Shown here: piece by piece, positions 17,444 to 29,351 of the stretch
Position numbering within the stretch: position 1 is the stretch's first letter
Layout of the letters: each line of letters begins with the position of its first letter
DNA from: Calidithermus chliarophilus DSM 9957
GTDB taxonomy: Bacteria; Deinococcota; Deinococci; Deinococcales; Thermaceae
Direction: 5' to 3'
NCBI RefSeq assembly: GCF_000430045.1
Contig: NZ_KE387023.1
Span: forward strand, 731,478-795,477
Length of the DNA stretch: 64,000 nucleotides
Made by a program: the position numbers and the translations under genes
The notes under the pieces: model-generated
Seen by the model: the letters and a program-made list of their open reading frames with translations, nothing else
Databases searched by the model: none
Told to the model about the DNA's origin: nothing

Positions 17444-17495
17444 GGCTGCGGCGTGAGCTTGCCGGGGAGCGGGGTGACGAGCTCGCGCCGCAGCC
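17444..17495. terminator. Bidirectional hairpin between convergent comEC and parB
   Basis: Left arm GGCTGCGGCG at 17444-17453 pairs perfectly with 17486-17495; the next 6 bp (54-59 with 480-485) pair with one mismatch, giving a roughly 16-bp stem and a 20-nt loop. It lies exactly between two convergent genes, so it is a probable bidirectional terminator; there is no strong U tract on either side. Confidence 0.5.
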
Positions 17496-17515
17496 CTCGT
17501 TCGCCCGGCAGGCGC

Positions 17516-18334
17516 TCAGGCCTCGTAGCCCAGCCGCTGGAGCAGGGCGGTGAGCTCCTCCTCGGAGTGGTAGCTGATCTCGAGCTTGCCCTTCTTCTCC
17601 CCGCTGAAGCGCACCTTGAAGCCGAGCTGGCGGCTCAGGGCGCGGGCGATGTCGAGGTAGGCCTCGGCCCTCTCGTGGCTCCTGGCTGCGGGCGGGGTCT
17701 TCTCCTTCAGCCGCTCGGCGTCGCGCACGCTGAGCTGGTGGCCCAGGATCTGGTTCAGGCCCCACTCGCGCTGATCCTCGGGCAGCATCAGCAGGGCCCG
17801 GGCGTGCCCGGCGGTGATCTGGCCCTGGCGCAGGGCCTCGAGCGCGGCCGGGGGGAGCTGCAGCAGCCGCAGGGCGTTGCTGACGGTGGCGCGGGCCTTG
17901 CCCACGGCCAGGGCGATCTCCTCCTGGCTGGCCCCCATCTCGACGAGGCGCTGGTAGCCCTGGGCCTCTTCCACCGGGTTAAGGTCCTCGCGCTGCAGGT
18001 TCTCGATGAGGGCGATCTCGAGCACCTCCCGCTCGCCGAGGTCGCGGATGATGACCGGGACCTCGCTCAGGCCGGCCTCCTGCGCCGCGCGGAAGCGCCG
18101 CTCGCCGGCGACGAGCTCGTAGACGTCGCCCTTGGGGCGCACGAGCAGCGGTTGGAGCAGGCCCTTCTGCTTGATCGAGGCGGCGAGCTCGGCCAGGGCG
18201 GTGGGGTCGAAGTGCTTGCGGGGCTGGTCGGGGTTGGGCCGGATGAGGGCCAGGGGGAGCCGGTTGAGCGAGCCCTGGCTCTTGGGGATCAGGGCCTCGA
18301 GGCCCCGCCCCAGGCCGCTAAGCTTCTTGGACAC
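17516..18334 (-). CDS. parB: Chromosome-partitioning protein ParB (Spo0J)
   Basis: 272 aa. ParB N-terminal domain with GERRFRAAQEAGLSEVPVII (box II, CTP/parS clamp), HTH region around SQEEIALAVGKARATVSNAL, and a short C-terminal dimerisation domain rich in beta/coil. It loads at parS, spreads as a CTP-dependent clamp and recruits SMC/ParA. It overlaps parA by 17 nt. Two parS-like sites lie 1.8 kb upstream, at 20154 and 20216. Confidence 0.96.
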   Translation of the reverse strand: MSKKLSGLGRGLEALIPKSQGSLNRLPLALIRPNPDQPRKHFDPTALAELAASIKQKGLLQPLLVRPKGDVYELVAGERRFRAAQEAGLSEVPVIIRDLGEREVLEIALIENLQREDLNPVEEAQGYQRLVEMGASQEEIALAVGKARATVSNALRLLQLPPAALEALRQGQITAGHARALLMLPEDQREWGLNQILGHQLSVRDAERLKEKTPPAARSHERAEAYLDIARALSRQLGFKVRFSGEKKGKLEISYHSEEELTALLQRLGYEA

Positions 18335-19067
18335 GGCGCATCACCTCCTCGGCCAGGCGGCGGTAGGCGTGGGCCCCGCTCGAGGTGGGGGCGTAGTCGC
18401 CGATGGCCTGCCCGTGGCTGGGGGCCTCGGCCAGCCGAACGTTTCGGGGAATCACCGTCCAGAACACTTTTTCTCCTAGGTGGGAGCGGATGTTGGACTC
18501 GACCTGCTGCGAGAGCAGGGTGCGGGAGTCGAACATGGTGATGAGCACGCCCAGGAGCCGCAGGGCCGGGTTGAGGGAGCCGCGCACCTCGTCGACGGTC
18601 TCCATCAGCCCGGCGATGCCCTCGAGGGCGTAGTACTCGGCCTGTACCGGCACCAGCAGCCCCTCGGAGGCCACCAGGGCGTTGAGGGTGAGGGGCCCCA
18701 GGCTGGGCGGCGCGTCGATGAGGATGAGGTCGTAGACCGGGCTGATGGGCTCGAGCACCTCCCGCAGGCGGTGCGGCTGGTGGGTGAGCTCGGCGTTGGC
18801 CCCCACTAAGTCGGCGCCCGCGGGCAGGAGGTGGAAGCCCTGGGCGATCTCCCGCACGCTCTGCTCAGGGCTCGACTCGCCCAGCAGCAGCGAGTAGATC
18901 CCGTCGTCGGTGGGCTGCTGGTTGAGCCCCGAGGTGGCGTTGGCCTGGGGGTCGAGGTCGACCAAGAGCACCCGCTGCCCGGCCCTGACCAGATAGCTGG
19001 CCAGATTGATGGCGGTGGTGGTCTTGCCCACCCCGCCCTTCTGGTTGACTATGCCGATGCGGTTCAT
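18318..19067 (-). CDS. parA: Chromosome-partitioning ATPase ParA (Soj)
   Basis: 249 aa. Deviant Walker A KGGVGKTTTAINLA at about residues 10-23, Walker A' LLVDLDPQANAT and Walker B LILIDAPPS. Cooperates with ParB in origin segregation and, in Thermus and Bacillus, can act on DnaA. Begins 7 nt downstream of rsmG, so mnmG-side genes, rsmG, parA and parB form one minus-strand run. Confidence 0.96.
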   Translation of the reverse strand: MNRIGIVNQKGGVGKTTTAINLASYLVRAGQRVLLVDLDPQANATSGLNQQPTDDGIYSLLLGESSPEQSVREIAQGFHLLPAGADLVGANAELTHQPHRLREVLEPISPVYDLILIDAPPSLGPLTLNALVASEGLLVPVQAEYYALEGIAGLMETVDEVRGSLNPALRLLGVLITMFDSRTLLSQQVESNIRSHLGEKVFWTVIPRNVRLAEAPSHGQAIGDYAPTSSGAHAYRRLAEEVMRRVQEA

Positions 19068-19073
19068 TGGCTA

Positions 19074-19802
19074 TCAGAATAATCTATGTCGGGCGATCGC
19101 TTCGGGCTTGCGGGGGTAGCGCGGGGCGCTGGGGGCCACTTTTTTGATGATGACGAGACGGCGCTGGTCACCGGTGAAGGGGAGTTCGAAGGCCTTGACC
19201 TCCTCGAGCACCCCGCCCAGCGGCTTCAACCCCTCCTCCGCCCCCTCGAGCTCGGCCCCCACCTCGGGCCCCTTCTGGGCGATGAGGTAGCCCCCGACCC
19301 TGAGCAGCGGGAGGCAGAGCTCGCTGATTTCCCCCACCGGCCCCACGGCCCGGACCACCGCGCGGTCGAAGTGCTCCCGCCACCGCGGCTGGTGAGCGAC
19401 GGCCTCGGCGCGGTCCCACAGGAAGGCGGTGCCGAGCAGGCCTAAGGCCGTGCTGGTTTCCTCGACGTAGCGGAGCTTCTTGCGGGTGGCCTCGAGGAAG
19501 TGCATGCGCAAGGCAGGCCGCACGATCTTGAGGGGCAGCCCCGGGTAGCCGGCCCCCGTGCCTACGTCGATGACCTCGAGCTCCCCCTCGAGCCGGCCGC
19601 TGAGCAGGCAGCTCAGCGAGTCGATGAAGTGCTTGAGCACGATGGCCGGCTCCTCGCGCAGGGCGGTGAGGTTGACCTGCCGGTTGGCCTCGGTCAGGCG
19701 GTCGTAAAGCTGCTCGAACCGGGGCAGGTGCGGCCCGAGGTCTTCACCCAGGGCCCGGGCCCCCTCCAGCAAGAGCCGCTTCCCCTCCTCCGAGAGCTTC
19801 AT
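19074..19802 (-). CDS. rsmG: 16S rRNA (guanine527-N7)-methyltransferase RsmG (GidB)
   Basis: 242 aa from the ATG at 19802, which has a GGAGGT ribosome site; the longer frame (to 19937) has no family similarity and overlaps the neighbour. SAM-binding motif VIDVGTGAGYPGLPLKI, then HFLEATRKKLRYVEE and VVRAVGPVGEI. Methylates G527 of 16S rRNA. The start overlaps the LAGLIDADG ORF stop by 4 nt. Confidence 0.95.
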   Translation of the reverse strand: MKLSEEGKRLLLEGARALGEDLGPHLPRFEQLYDRLTEANRQVNLTALREEPAIVLKHFIDSLSCLLSGRLEGELEVIDVGTGAGYPGLPLKIVRPALRMHFLEATRKKLRYVEETSTALGLLGTAFLWDRAEAVAHQPRWREHFDRAVVRAVGPVGEISELCLPLLRVGGYLIAQKGPEVGAELEGAEEGLKPLGGVLEEVKAFELPFTGDQRRLVIIKKVAPSAPRYPRKPEAIARHRLF

Positions 19803-20170
19803 GCCCCCACCTCCAGCCCGTAGCGGAGCTTCATCTCCTGGTAGCGCCGGTAGCTCGGGGGGTCGACGTGGGCCCAGGGCAGCCGGTCGAGCAGCGGGAC
19901 CAGGTACTCGCGCAGGGCGGCGCCCCGGACGATCCACTGGTAATAGCTCCGCCCGCCGTGGTCGTAGGGGCCGTAGAGCCGGGAGCCGGGAACCTGCTGG
20001 GTGAGCCAGGCAAACAGCTCGTGGTGCCTCGAGTGCATCCGCAACGTCACCTGGGGCTGGCGGCCGTCCCCGCCGAAATGCCCCTCCCCGATGAGGATCC
20101 CCAGCAACAGGCCCTGGTGGAAGCTGCCGGGGTCGAATGCTGTTTCACCGTGAGATTTCACGTGAAACAT
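19799..20170 (-). CDS. LAGLIDADG-like small protein between mnmG and rsmG
   Basis: 123 aa. Residues 17-85 contain a single LAGLIDADG-type motif (QGLLLGILIGEGHFGGDG) followed by a pattern seen in small homing-endonuclease folds (VTLRMHSRHHELFAWLTQQVPGS, YQWIVRGAALREYL). There is only one motif, so it would need to dimerise; it may be a domesticated DNA- or RNA-binding remnant. The ATG (20168-20170) is the end of parS site 1, so the first residues MFHVK are translated parS. Coupled to rsmG by an ATGA overlap. No intron or intein is visible nearby. Confidence 0.65.
   Translation of the reverse strand: MFHVKSHGETAFDPGSFHQGLLLGILIGEGHFGGDGRQPQVTLRMHSRHHELFAWLTQQVPGSRLYGPYDHGGRSYYQWIVRGAALREYLVPLLDRLPWAHVDPPSYRRYQEMKLRYGLEVGA
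20141..20168. repeat. 28-bp direct repeat copy 1 containing a parS-like site
   Basis: The same 28 bases occur at 20203-20230. The right half (20154-20169) reads GATTTCACGTGAAACA, 14 of 16 identical to the conserved bacterial parS TGTTTCACGTGAAACA. The left part TGTTTCAC is a further parS half-site. Located 3.3 kb from oriC, between rsmG and mnmG, as expected for ParB loading. Confidence 0.85.
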
Positions 20171-20202
20171 TGTGCCACATCCGGCACGGGTACCCCCCCA
20201 GT

Positions 20203-20230
20203 TGTTTCACCGTGAGATTTCACGTGAAAC
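20203..20230. repeat. 28-bp direct repeat copy 2 containing a parS-like site
   Basis: Second copy of the repeat at 20141-20168. The site at 20216-20231 matches the parS consensus at 13 of 16 positions with the central TTTCACGTGAAA intact. It ends at the stop codon of mnmG. The 62-bp spacing between copies is about six helical turns. Confidence 0.8.
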
Positions 20231-20231
20231 G

Positions 20232-22031
20232 CTAGGCAGGAACTTTAGTCAGGTGGATCAGCAGCGCGGTGAGGTCGGAATCGCGGATGCCGGGCACCCG
20301 TGAAGCCTCGGCCACGGTGCGGGGGCGCACCCTGGACAGCTTCTCCACGGCCTCCCTCGAGAGGCTGGGCACCGTGGCGTAGGCCAGGCTCTCGGGTATT
20401 TGGTATGCGTCGAGCTCCGCGAGTCGTTCCCGCAGCTTGAGCTGGCGGTCGATGTAGCCCGCGTACTTGGCCCGGATCTCGACCTGCTGGGCTTCCTCTT
20501 CGCCCCGGAGATCCCCCGCGCCGATCTTCTCCACCACGTCGGCGTAGCCGACCTCCGGGCGGCGCAGGTAGTGCGCGGCCGAGACGCCCTCGAGCCGAAC
20601 GGCGCCGAGCCGCTTCAGCTCGGCCTCGACCCGGGCGTACTTCTGGCGCACCGCCTCGAGCCGCTCTGCCGGCTGCAGCCCCCAGGCCACGGCGCGTTCG
20701 GCCAGCCGCTCGTCGGCGTTGTCGGCCCGGCACAGCAGGCGCAGCTCGACCCGCGAGGTCATCATGCGGTAGGGCTCGTCGGTGCCCCGGTGCACGAGGT
20801 CGTCCACCATGACCCCGATGTAGCCGGAGTCGCGGGGCAGCACCGCCTCCTCGAGGCCCATGGCGTAGCGGGCGGCGTTGAGCCCCGCCAGCAATCCCTG
20901 GGCGGCGGCCTCCTCGTAGCCGCTGGTGCCGTTGAGCTGCCCGGCGGTGAAGAGGCCCGGCAGCTTGCGCGACTGGAGACCGGGGGTGAGCTCGGTCGAG
21001 CGCACCGCGTCGTACTCCACGGCGTAGGCGTAGCGCTGGATCACCGCACGCTCGAAGCCGGGGAGGCTGCGCACCATCCGCTCCTGGAGTTCGGGGGGGA
21101 GGCTCGAGGAGAAGCCCTGCAGGTAGAGCTCGGAGGTCTCGAGGCCGTCCGGCTCCACGAAGAGCAGGTGGGTCTCTTTGTCGGCGAAGCGGACCACCTT
21201 GTCCTCGATGGACGGGCAGTAGCGCGGGCCGACGCCTTCGATGTCGCCGCCGTAAAGAGGGGAGAGGTGCAGGTTCTCCTGGATCAGGCGGTGGGTGGCC
21301 TCGGTGGTGCGGGTCTGCCAGGTGGGGCGGGCGGTGGCGTGGGGGCCGGGCTGCCCCGTGAAGGTGCCGGGCGGGTCGTCGGCGGGGACGGTCTCGAGCG
21401 CGGCGTAGTCCACCGAGTCGGCCTGGATGCGCGGCGGGGTGCCGGTCTTGAAGCGCAGCAGGGTGTGGCCGGCCTCGCGCAGGCTCTGGGAGAGGAAGCG
21501 GGCAGGGGGCTCGCCCTGGCGGCCGGCCGGGCGGGACTGGCGTCCGTACCAGACGACCCCGCTGAGGAAGGTGCCGCTGGCGACCACCACGGCCTGGGCC
21601 GCGAGGGTCCGGCCGTCCACGGTGCGCACGCCCCGGAGCTGACCGCCCTCGAGCCACAGCGCCGCGACCTCGGCCCGCACGCTCTCGATCCCCGGGTGGG
21701 CCAGGAGGACGCGCTGGGCCCCCAGGGCGTAGGCGTCGCGGTCGACCTGCACCCGCAGGCTCTGCACCGCCGGGCCCTTGGAGCGGTTGAGCACCCGGGT
21801 GTGGATGGCCGTGGCGTCGGCCAGGCGGCCCATCAGCCCGCCCAGGGCCACGATCTCGGCCACCAACTGGCTCTTGCCCGGCCCGCCTACCGCCGGGTTG
21901 CAGGGCATCAGGCCGATGCGCTCGGGGTTGCTGGTGACCAGGCCCACCCTAGCACCCGCCTGCGCCGCCGCCCAGGCTGCCTCGATCCCCGCGTGCCCGC
22001 CACCCACCACAATTACGTCGTAGACCGCCAT
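20232..22031 (-). CDS. mnmG: tRNA uridine-5-carboxymethylaminomethyl modification enzyme MnmG (GidA)
   Basis: 599 aa from ATG 22031 (a GTG three codons upstream is possible). FAD motif [18 protein letters not shown], conserved [37 protein letters not shown], ending in the [13 protein letters not shown] helical domain. With MnmE it installs (c)mnm5U34 in tRNAs. It is divergent to dnaA across 90 bp. Standard length and motifs. Confidence 0.96.
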   Translation of the reverse strand: MAVYDVIVVGGGHAGIEAAWAAAQAGARVGLVTSNPERIGLMPCNPAVGGPGKSQLVAEIVALGGLMGRLADATAIHTRVLNRSKGPAVQSLRVQVDRDAYALGAQRVLLAHPGIESVRAEVAALWLEGGQLRGVRTVDGRTLAAQAVVVASGTFLSGVVWYGRQSRPAGRQGEPPARFLSQSLREAGHTLLRFKTGTPPRIQADSVDYAALETVPADDPPGTFTGQPGPHATARPTWQTRTTEATHRLIQENLHLSPLYGGDIEGVGPRYCPSIEDKVVRFADKETHLLFVEPDGLETSELYLQGFSSSLPPELQERMVRSLPGFERAVIQRYAYAVEYDAVRSTELTPGLQSRKLPGLFTAGQLNGTSGYEEAAAQGLLAGLNAARYAMGLEEAVLPRDSGYIGVMVDDLVHRGTDEPYRMMTSRVELRLLCRADNADERLAERAVAWGLQPAERLEAVRQKYARVEAELKRLGAVRLEGVSAAHYLRRPEVGYADVVEKIGAGDLRGEEEAQQVEIRAKYAGYIDRQLKLRERLAELDAYQIPESLAYATVPSLSREAVEKLSRVRPRTVAEASRVPGIRDSDLTALLIHLTKVPA

Positions 22032-22120
22032 CTTAACCACTTTAGCAGATGCCGGGAATGTGCAATAGAATGGTCAAGCCCTAGGCAGCGCACCGCGCGC
22101 ACGGCCTTTGCAAGGAGTGA

Positions 22121-23446
22121 GTGGCCTTGACCCAGCACACCATCTGGCAAAACGTCCTGGATTACATTCGCCAGAGCATCACCGACGTCGAGTACAACAC
22201 CTGGTTCGTGAAGATCCGCCCGCTCGGCGTCTACAACGGGGTGCTCGAGCTGGGGGTTCCCACGTCGTTCGCCGGGGAGTGGATCAAGAAGCATTATACG
22301 GAAACAATCCAGGAAGCTCTGTTGCACCTGGGGGCCCAGACCCCGCGCTTCGAACTCAAAGTCACCCCGGGGAACCCCGTCCAGGAAGACATCTTCTCCG
22401 CCGCCCCCGAGCCCGGCAAGCCCACCGACCCGCGCTCGAGGCTCAACTCCAAGTACACCTTCGAGAACTTCGTGGTCGGGCCCAACAACTCCATGGCCCA
22501 CGCCGCGGCGGTGGCGGTGGCCGAGTCGCCGGGCAAGGCCTACAACCCGCTGTTTATCTACGGGGGCGTGGGGCTGGGCAAGACCCACCTCATGCACGCG
22601 GTGGGGCACTCGGTGGCCTCGCGCTTCCCCCAGCTCAAGATCGAGTACATCTCCACCGAGACCTTCACCAACGAGCTCATCGAGGCCATCCAGAAAGACC
22701 GCATGACCGAGTTCCGCGACCGCTACCGCTCGGTCGACCTGCTGCTCGTCGACGACATCCAGTTCATCGCCGGCAAGGAGCGCACGCAGGAGGAGTTCTT
22801 CCACACCTTCAACGCGCTGTACGAGGCCGGCAAGCAGATCATCCTGTCCTCCGACCGGCCGCCCAAGGACATCCTCACCCTCGCCGCCCGCCTGCGCAGC
22901 CGCTTCGAGTGGGGCCTCATCACCGACATCCAGTCGCCCGAGCTCGAGACCCGCGTGGCGATCCTGAAGATGAACGCCGAGTACCGGGGCATCCGCATCC
23001 CCGACGAGGTCTTCGAGTACATCGCCAAGGTGGTGACCTCCAACATCCGCGAGCTCGAGGGCTCGCTGATGCGGGTGGTGGCCTACGCCTCCTTGAACGG
23101 GGTGGAGATCAGCAAGCAGGTGGCGGCGCGGGCCCTCTCCGACGTGTTCATGGCCAAGGCCGAGTACGCCCCCGAGGAGATCCTGCGGGCGGTGGCCGAG
23201 TTCTACGGCCTGCGCATCGACGAGCTCAAGGGGGCCGGCCGGCGCAAGGAGGTGGTGCTGCCCCGGCAGGTGGCGATGTACCTCATCCGCGAGTTGACCC
23301 ACTCCTCGCTGCCGGAGATCGGGCAGTTCTTCGACGGCCGCGACCACACCACCGTGCTCTACGCCATCCAGAAAGTACAGGAGGCCCTCGACAGCGACAC
23401 CAACCTCCAGCAGAACCTCCGGGCCATCCGGGAGCGGTTGGGGTGA
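22121..23446 (+). CDS. dnaA: Chromosomal replication initiator DnaA
   Basis: 441 aa from GTG 22121; a TTG six bases later (22127) has better spacing to the AAGGAG box at 22112-22117 and may be the true start. Domain I ([21 protein letters not shown]), short linker, AAA+ domain III with Walker [10 protein letters not shown] and Walker [10 protein letters not shown], sensor II region, and domain IV with the DnaA-box helix [17 protein letters not shown]. It binds the boxes immediately downstream in oriC and opens the DNA. Confidence 0.97.
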   Translation: MALTQHTIWQNVLDYIRQSITDVEYNTWFVKIRPLGVYNGVLELGVPTSFAGEWIKKHYTETIQEALLHLGAQTPRFELKVTPGNPVQEDIFSAAPEPGKPTDPRSRLNSKYTFENFVVGPNNSMAHAAAVAVAESPGKAYNPLFIYGGVGLGKTHLMHAVGHSVASRFPQLKIEYISTETFTNELIEAIQKDRMTEFRDRYRSVDLLLVDDIQFIAGKERTQEEFFHTFNALYEAGKQIILSSDRPPKDILTLAARLRSRFEWGLITDIQSPELETRVAILKMNAEYRGIRIPDEVFEYIAKVVTSNIRELEGSLMRVVAYASLNGVEISKQVAARALSDVFMAKAEYAPEEILRAVAEFYGLRIDELKGAGRRKEVVLPRQVAMYLIRELTHSSLPEIGQFFDGRDHTTVLYAIQKVQEALDSDTNLQQNLRAIRERLG

Positions 23447-23743
23447 GGTCGGTTCGGCAGCCCTTCAGCCTGTGGATAACTCTGTGGATAAGCTGTGGAT
23501 AAGTCTGTGGAAAGCCCTGTGAATAACTCGATCCGCCCAGACCCTGTGGATAAGTGGGGAGGTTATCCACAAGTTATCCACAGCTGGGGGTGGGTTATCC
23601 ACAGAAGTTATCCACAGCCAATTGGTGATGGGAATGGCGCTTTAAGCCACTTTTCCACACTATCCACAGGCCCTACTACTATTACTACTAATTATTTAAA
23701 GTCTTTAAAGACAGAAGAAGTAGAGCTTTAAAAGGCCGAGACT
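23447..23743 (+). other. Chromosomal origin of replication oriC
   Basis: The 297-bp dnaA-dnaN gap. Forward boxes (TGTGGATAA) at 23471, 23483, 23494 and 23545, with variants at 23506 and 23518; reverse boxes (TTATCCACA) at 23563, 23574, 23595 and 23608, with variants at 23651 and 23660. That is 12 sites, 8 of them perfect, in two opposed arrays. After the last box comes GGCC, then a CTA-rich trinucleotide tract (23673-23690) and an A/T-rich stretch to 23730 (probable unwinding element) just before dnaN. Confidence 0.95.
23673..23696 (+). promoter_or_regulatory. DnaA-trio-like tract and unwinding element in oriC
   Basis: Immediately after the last DnaA box and a 4-bp GC clamp the sequence runs as phased triplets: CTA three times, TTA, CTA twice, ATT twice. 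The complementary strand is the 3'-GAT-5' series described as the DnaA-trio in Bacillus-type origins, on which DnaA oligomerises to strip one strand. Trios followed by an A/T-rich tract is the order found there. Confidence 0.7.
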
Positions 23744-24826
23744 ATGGAAGCGAGAATCCCGAAAAAGACCCTGGCCGATGGCCTCTCAATCCTCGAACGG
23801 ATCATCCCCAGCCGTAGCTCCAACCCCATCCTGACCTACCTGCCCATCACCTTGGGGCAGGGTAGCCTGATTCTGCGGGGCACCAACGGGGAGGTCGACC
23901 TCGAGGTCCGGCTCTCGGCCGAGACCAACGGGGAAGGGCAGGTGCTCATCCCCGCCCAGCCCTTCTTCCAGATCGTGCGCAGCACCCCGGGCGAGCTCAT
24001 CGAGCTGATCTTCGCCGAGCAGATGCAGCTCATCTCCGGCAGCTACCGCACCCAGCTCCAGACCACCAACCCCGACGGCTACCCCGAGCTCTCCTTCCGC
24101 AAGCCCGCCGGGGAGAAGCTGCCGGCCGCGCGGCTGGCCCAGGCCATGACCCGCGTGCGCTACGCCGCGAGCACTGAGGAGTACCGCGCGATCTTCCGGG
24201 GGGTGCAGCTCGAGCTCTCCCCCGGCAACCTGCGGGCCGTGGCCTCCGACGGCTACCGCCTGGCCCGCTACGACCTGCCGGTCTCGAGCGACTCGACGCG
24301 CAAGCTGGTAGTGCCCGCCCGCAGCGCCGACGAGATCATCCGCATCTTCAAGGACGTGCAGGGCGACGTCTCCGTCGAGGTAGGGGAGGGGACGCTGACC
24401 TTGGTGGGCGACGCGGTGCGCATGGCGGTGAAGCTGATGGAGGGCGAATTCCCCGACTACGCCCGCGTCATCCCGCAGAGCTTCGTGCTCGAGGCCACCC
24501 TCCAGGCCGACGCCCTGCGCGAGAGCCTCAAGCGCGTGGCCGTCCTCTCCGACCGCAACAACCACCGCGTGGACCTGATCTTCAGCGGCGACAAGCTCGA
24601 GATCAACTCCGAGGGCGACTACGGCCGCGGCCGCGAGGAGATCGCGGTGGAGGCCAAGGGCGAGCCCCAGTTGGTGGTGGCCTACAACGCCCAGTACCTC
24701 ATCGACGCCCTGGGCCCCATCGAGGGCGGCGTGAAGCTCTCGCTCTCGGGGCCCACCAGCCCGAGCCTGGTGCAGGCGGTGGAGGACAGCGGGTATTTGT
24801 CGGTGGTGGTGCCGCTGCGGGTGTAG
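23744..24826 (+). CDS. dnaN: DNA polymerase III beta subunit (sliding clamp)
   Basis: 360 aa, normal size; three repeated clamp domains of about 120 residues. Typical stretches: LERIIPSRSSNPILTYLP near the start, ASDGYRLARYDLP in domain 2, and the C-terminal YLIDALGPIEGGVKLSLSG and DSGYLSVVVPLRV. It tethers the replicase to DNA. Starts at the edge of the oriC unwinding element. Confidence 0.97.
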   Translation: MEARIPKKTLADGLSILERIIPSRSSNPILTYLPITLGQGSLILRGTNGEVDLEVRLSAETNGEGQVLIPAQPFFQIVRSTPGELIELIFAEQMQLISGSYRTQLQTTNPDGYPELSFRKPAGEKLPAARLAQAMTRVRYAASTEEYRAIFRGVQLELSPGNLRAVASDGYRLARYDLPVSSDSTRKLVVPARSADEIIRIFKDVQGDVSVEVGEGTLTLVGDAVRMAVKLMEGEFPDYARVIPQSFVLEATLQADALRESLKRVAVLSDRNNHRVDLIFSGDKLEINSEGDYGRGREEIAVEAKGEPQLVVAYNAQYLIDALGPIEGGVKLSLSGPTSPSLVQAVEDSGYLSVVVPLRV

Positions 24827-24846
24827 GGGCGGCACGGCGGGCGAAC

Positions 24847-24972
24847 GCTGATGGCCGATAGCCCATAGCCGATAGCTAAACGCAAAACGCCAGACGCAAA
24901 ACGCCAGACGCCTCGCCCCTCGACGCTGGCGGGAAGAGTGGGGGAGGGGGTCAACCACACGCCACGAGCCAT
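24847..24972. repeat. Heptad-phased intergenic mosaic, copy 1 (dnaN-eno)
   Basis: 126 bp that can be cut into 18 consecutive 7-bp words without a phase break. Word families: GCCGATA/GCCCATA, then GCAAAAC/GCCAGAC, then G-rich words, then GAGCCAT-type words. Begins 20 bp after the dnaN stop. The remaining 118 bp to eno hold no gene. Confidence 0.75.
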
Positions 24973-25066
24973 GTGCCTCCTGTCCCCAGCTATACCGCGT
25001 CCATCCCCGGGACGCCCCACTTTCGGTATACCAAGAGTCAAGGTGTAGACTGTGACCCGGTTGTAA

Positions 25067-27770
<2,704 letters not shown>

Positions 27771-27777
27771 GGGGGTT

Positions 27778-27992
27778 GTCGATAGCTGATAGCCGGACGC
27801 CGGGTGCGGGTCGTACGTCCTGCGCGTCCTACGTCGTACGTCCTACGTTGTACGGAAGACGCCCCTTCTTTACCCCCCTTAGCAAGGGGGGCCAGGGGGG
27901 ATATTCCCTCCCTACGTGCGGGGAGGGTTGGGGAGGGGCAGACCACGAGCCGCAGGCCTCCCGTTCCCTCTGAACCCAGCACCCGACGCTAG
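27778..27992. repeat. Heptad-phased intergenic mosaic, copy 2 (pyk-MFS)
   Basis: Starts 8 bp after the pyk stop. Word families in order: GCTGATA type, TCGTACG/TCCTACG type (one 2-bp phase slip near 27815), a GC hairpin core (CCCCCCTTAGCAAGGGGGG at about 27875), a second G-rich hairpin, then CCACGAG-type words. It fills almost the whole 272-bp gap. The hairpin core may terminate pyk transcripts. Confidence 0.75.
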
Positions 27993-28042
27993 CCCCGCCC
28001 AGTCCTAAGACGGTTCTCGGGAAAAGGGGGTAGGCTCGAGCG

Positions 28043-29278
28043 GTGACTGTTCAGATCGTGACCCAGCGCTTCCGGCAGGCCGCCGGCATCCCCGACGACC
28101 CTGCCCGGGCGCGGGGCATCACCATCCTGCTCGTGGACAACTTCCTGATGTGGGCGGGGTTCTTCATGGTGGTGCCCCTGATCTCGGTGCACTACGTGGG
28201 GGGGCTGGGCTGGGCGGCCGCGGCGGTGGGGGGCGTGCTGGCGGTGCGGCAGTTCGTGCAGCAGGGGGTCACGGTATTCAGCGGGGCGCTGGCCGACCGC
28301 TTCGGGGCCAAGGGGCTGATCCTGGGCGGGCTGTTGGTGCGGGCGGTGGGCTTCGTCAGCCTGGCGTGGGCCGACAGCTTCGCCCTGCTGATGCTGAGCG
28401 GGCTGCTGGCGGGGTTGGGCGGGGCGCTGTTCGAGTCGCCGAAGTCGGCGGCGGTGACCGCGCTGAGCGACGAGGCCACCCGGCGGCGGGTCTTCGCGCT
28501 GCAGGGCACGCTGGGCAACGTGGGGATGGCGCTGGGGGTGCTGGCCGGGGGCCTGCTGATCCGGGCCAGCTTCGACGCGGTGGCGGTGGTGGCGGGGCTG
28601 TGCTACGTGCTGTGCTACGGCATCACCGCCTTCCTGCTGCCGCCGGTGCGGGTCTCGAGCGGGGAGCGGGGGCTGCTCGAGGGCATCGGCATGGCCCTGC
28701 GCGACCGGCGCTTCGTGGGCTTCACCGCCGTCTCGATGGGCTACTTCATGCTGTGGGTGCAGCTCTCGCTGAGCATCGCCCTGCAGGCCGAGCGGCTGGC
28801 CGGCACCAGCACGGCGGTGAGCTGGGTCTTCCTGCTCAACACCGTCATCAGCGTGGGGCTGCAGTACCCGCTGGTGCGGGCGCTCGAGGGCCGCCTGAGC
28901 CCCTTGCGGGCGCTGGTGCTGGGGACGGTGGTGATGTCCACCGGCCTGGGCCTGATCGCGCTGGCGGGCAGCATCGTGGCGCTGCTGGCCTGCGTGGCGG
29001 TGTTCGCGCTGGGGGTGGTGATCCTCTCGCCCCACCAGCAGGTGGTGATGGCCGAGCTCGCCGACCCGCGGGCGCTGGGCTCGTACATGGGCTTCGGCTG
29101 GCTGGGTCTGGCGGTGGGCGGGGCGCTGGGCAACCTGGCCGGGGGCGTGCTGCTGGACTGGGGCCGTGCCAGCGGCCTCGAGGCCCTGCCCTGGCTGGTC
29201 TTCGCCGCGGTGGGCTACCTGAGCGCGCTGGGCCTGGTGCTCTTCGAGCGCGCCGCCCGGCCCGCCGCCAGCCACTGA
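28043..29278 (+). CDS. MFS transporter (MdtH-like)
   Basis: 411 aa from a GTG. Twelve predicted helices; the MFS loop 2-3 motif appears as GALADRFGAKGLILGG. Basic N-terminal tail of about 30 residues. Resembles drug/metabolite exporters of the MdtH group, but the substrate is unknown. No regulator adjoins it; the GNAT gene 74 bp downstream is on the same strand. Confidence 0.85.
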   Translation: MTVQIVTQRFRQAAGIPDDPARARGITILLVDNFLMWAGFFMVVPLISVHYVGGLGWAAAAVGGVLAVRQFVQQGVTVFSGALADRFGAKGLILGGLLVRAVGFVSLAWADSFALLMLSGLLAGLGGALFESPKSAAVTALSDEATRRRVFALQGTLGNVGMALGVLAGGLLIRASFDAVAVVAGLCYVLCYGITAFLLPPVRVSSGERGLLEGIGMALRDRRFVGFTAVSMGYFMLWVQLSLSIALQAERLAGTSTAVSWVFLLNTVISVGLQYPLVRALEGRLSPLRALVLGTVVMSTGLGLIALAGSIVALLACVAVFALGVVILSPHQQVVMAELADPRALGSYMGFGWLGLAVGGALGNLAGGVLLDWGRASGLEALPWLVFAAVGYLSALGLVLFERAARPAASH

Positions 29279-29351
29279 CCGGCAGCCGCACCCGGGAGCG
29301 GGCGTTTCCGGGGAGGGGCCTCGAGCCCCCTGCCCTTGGTAGGCTTACGGG

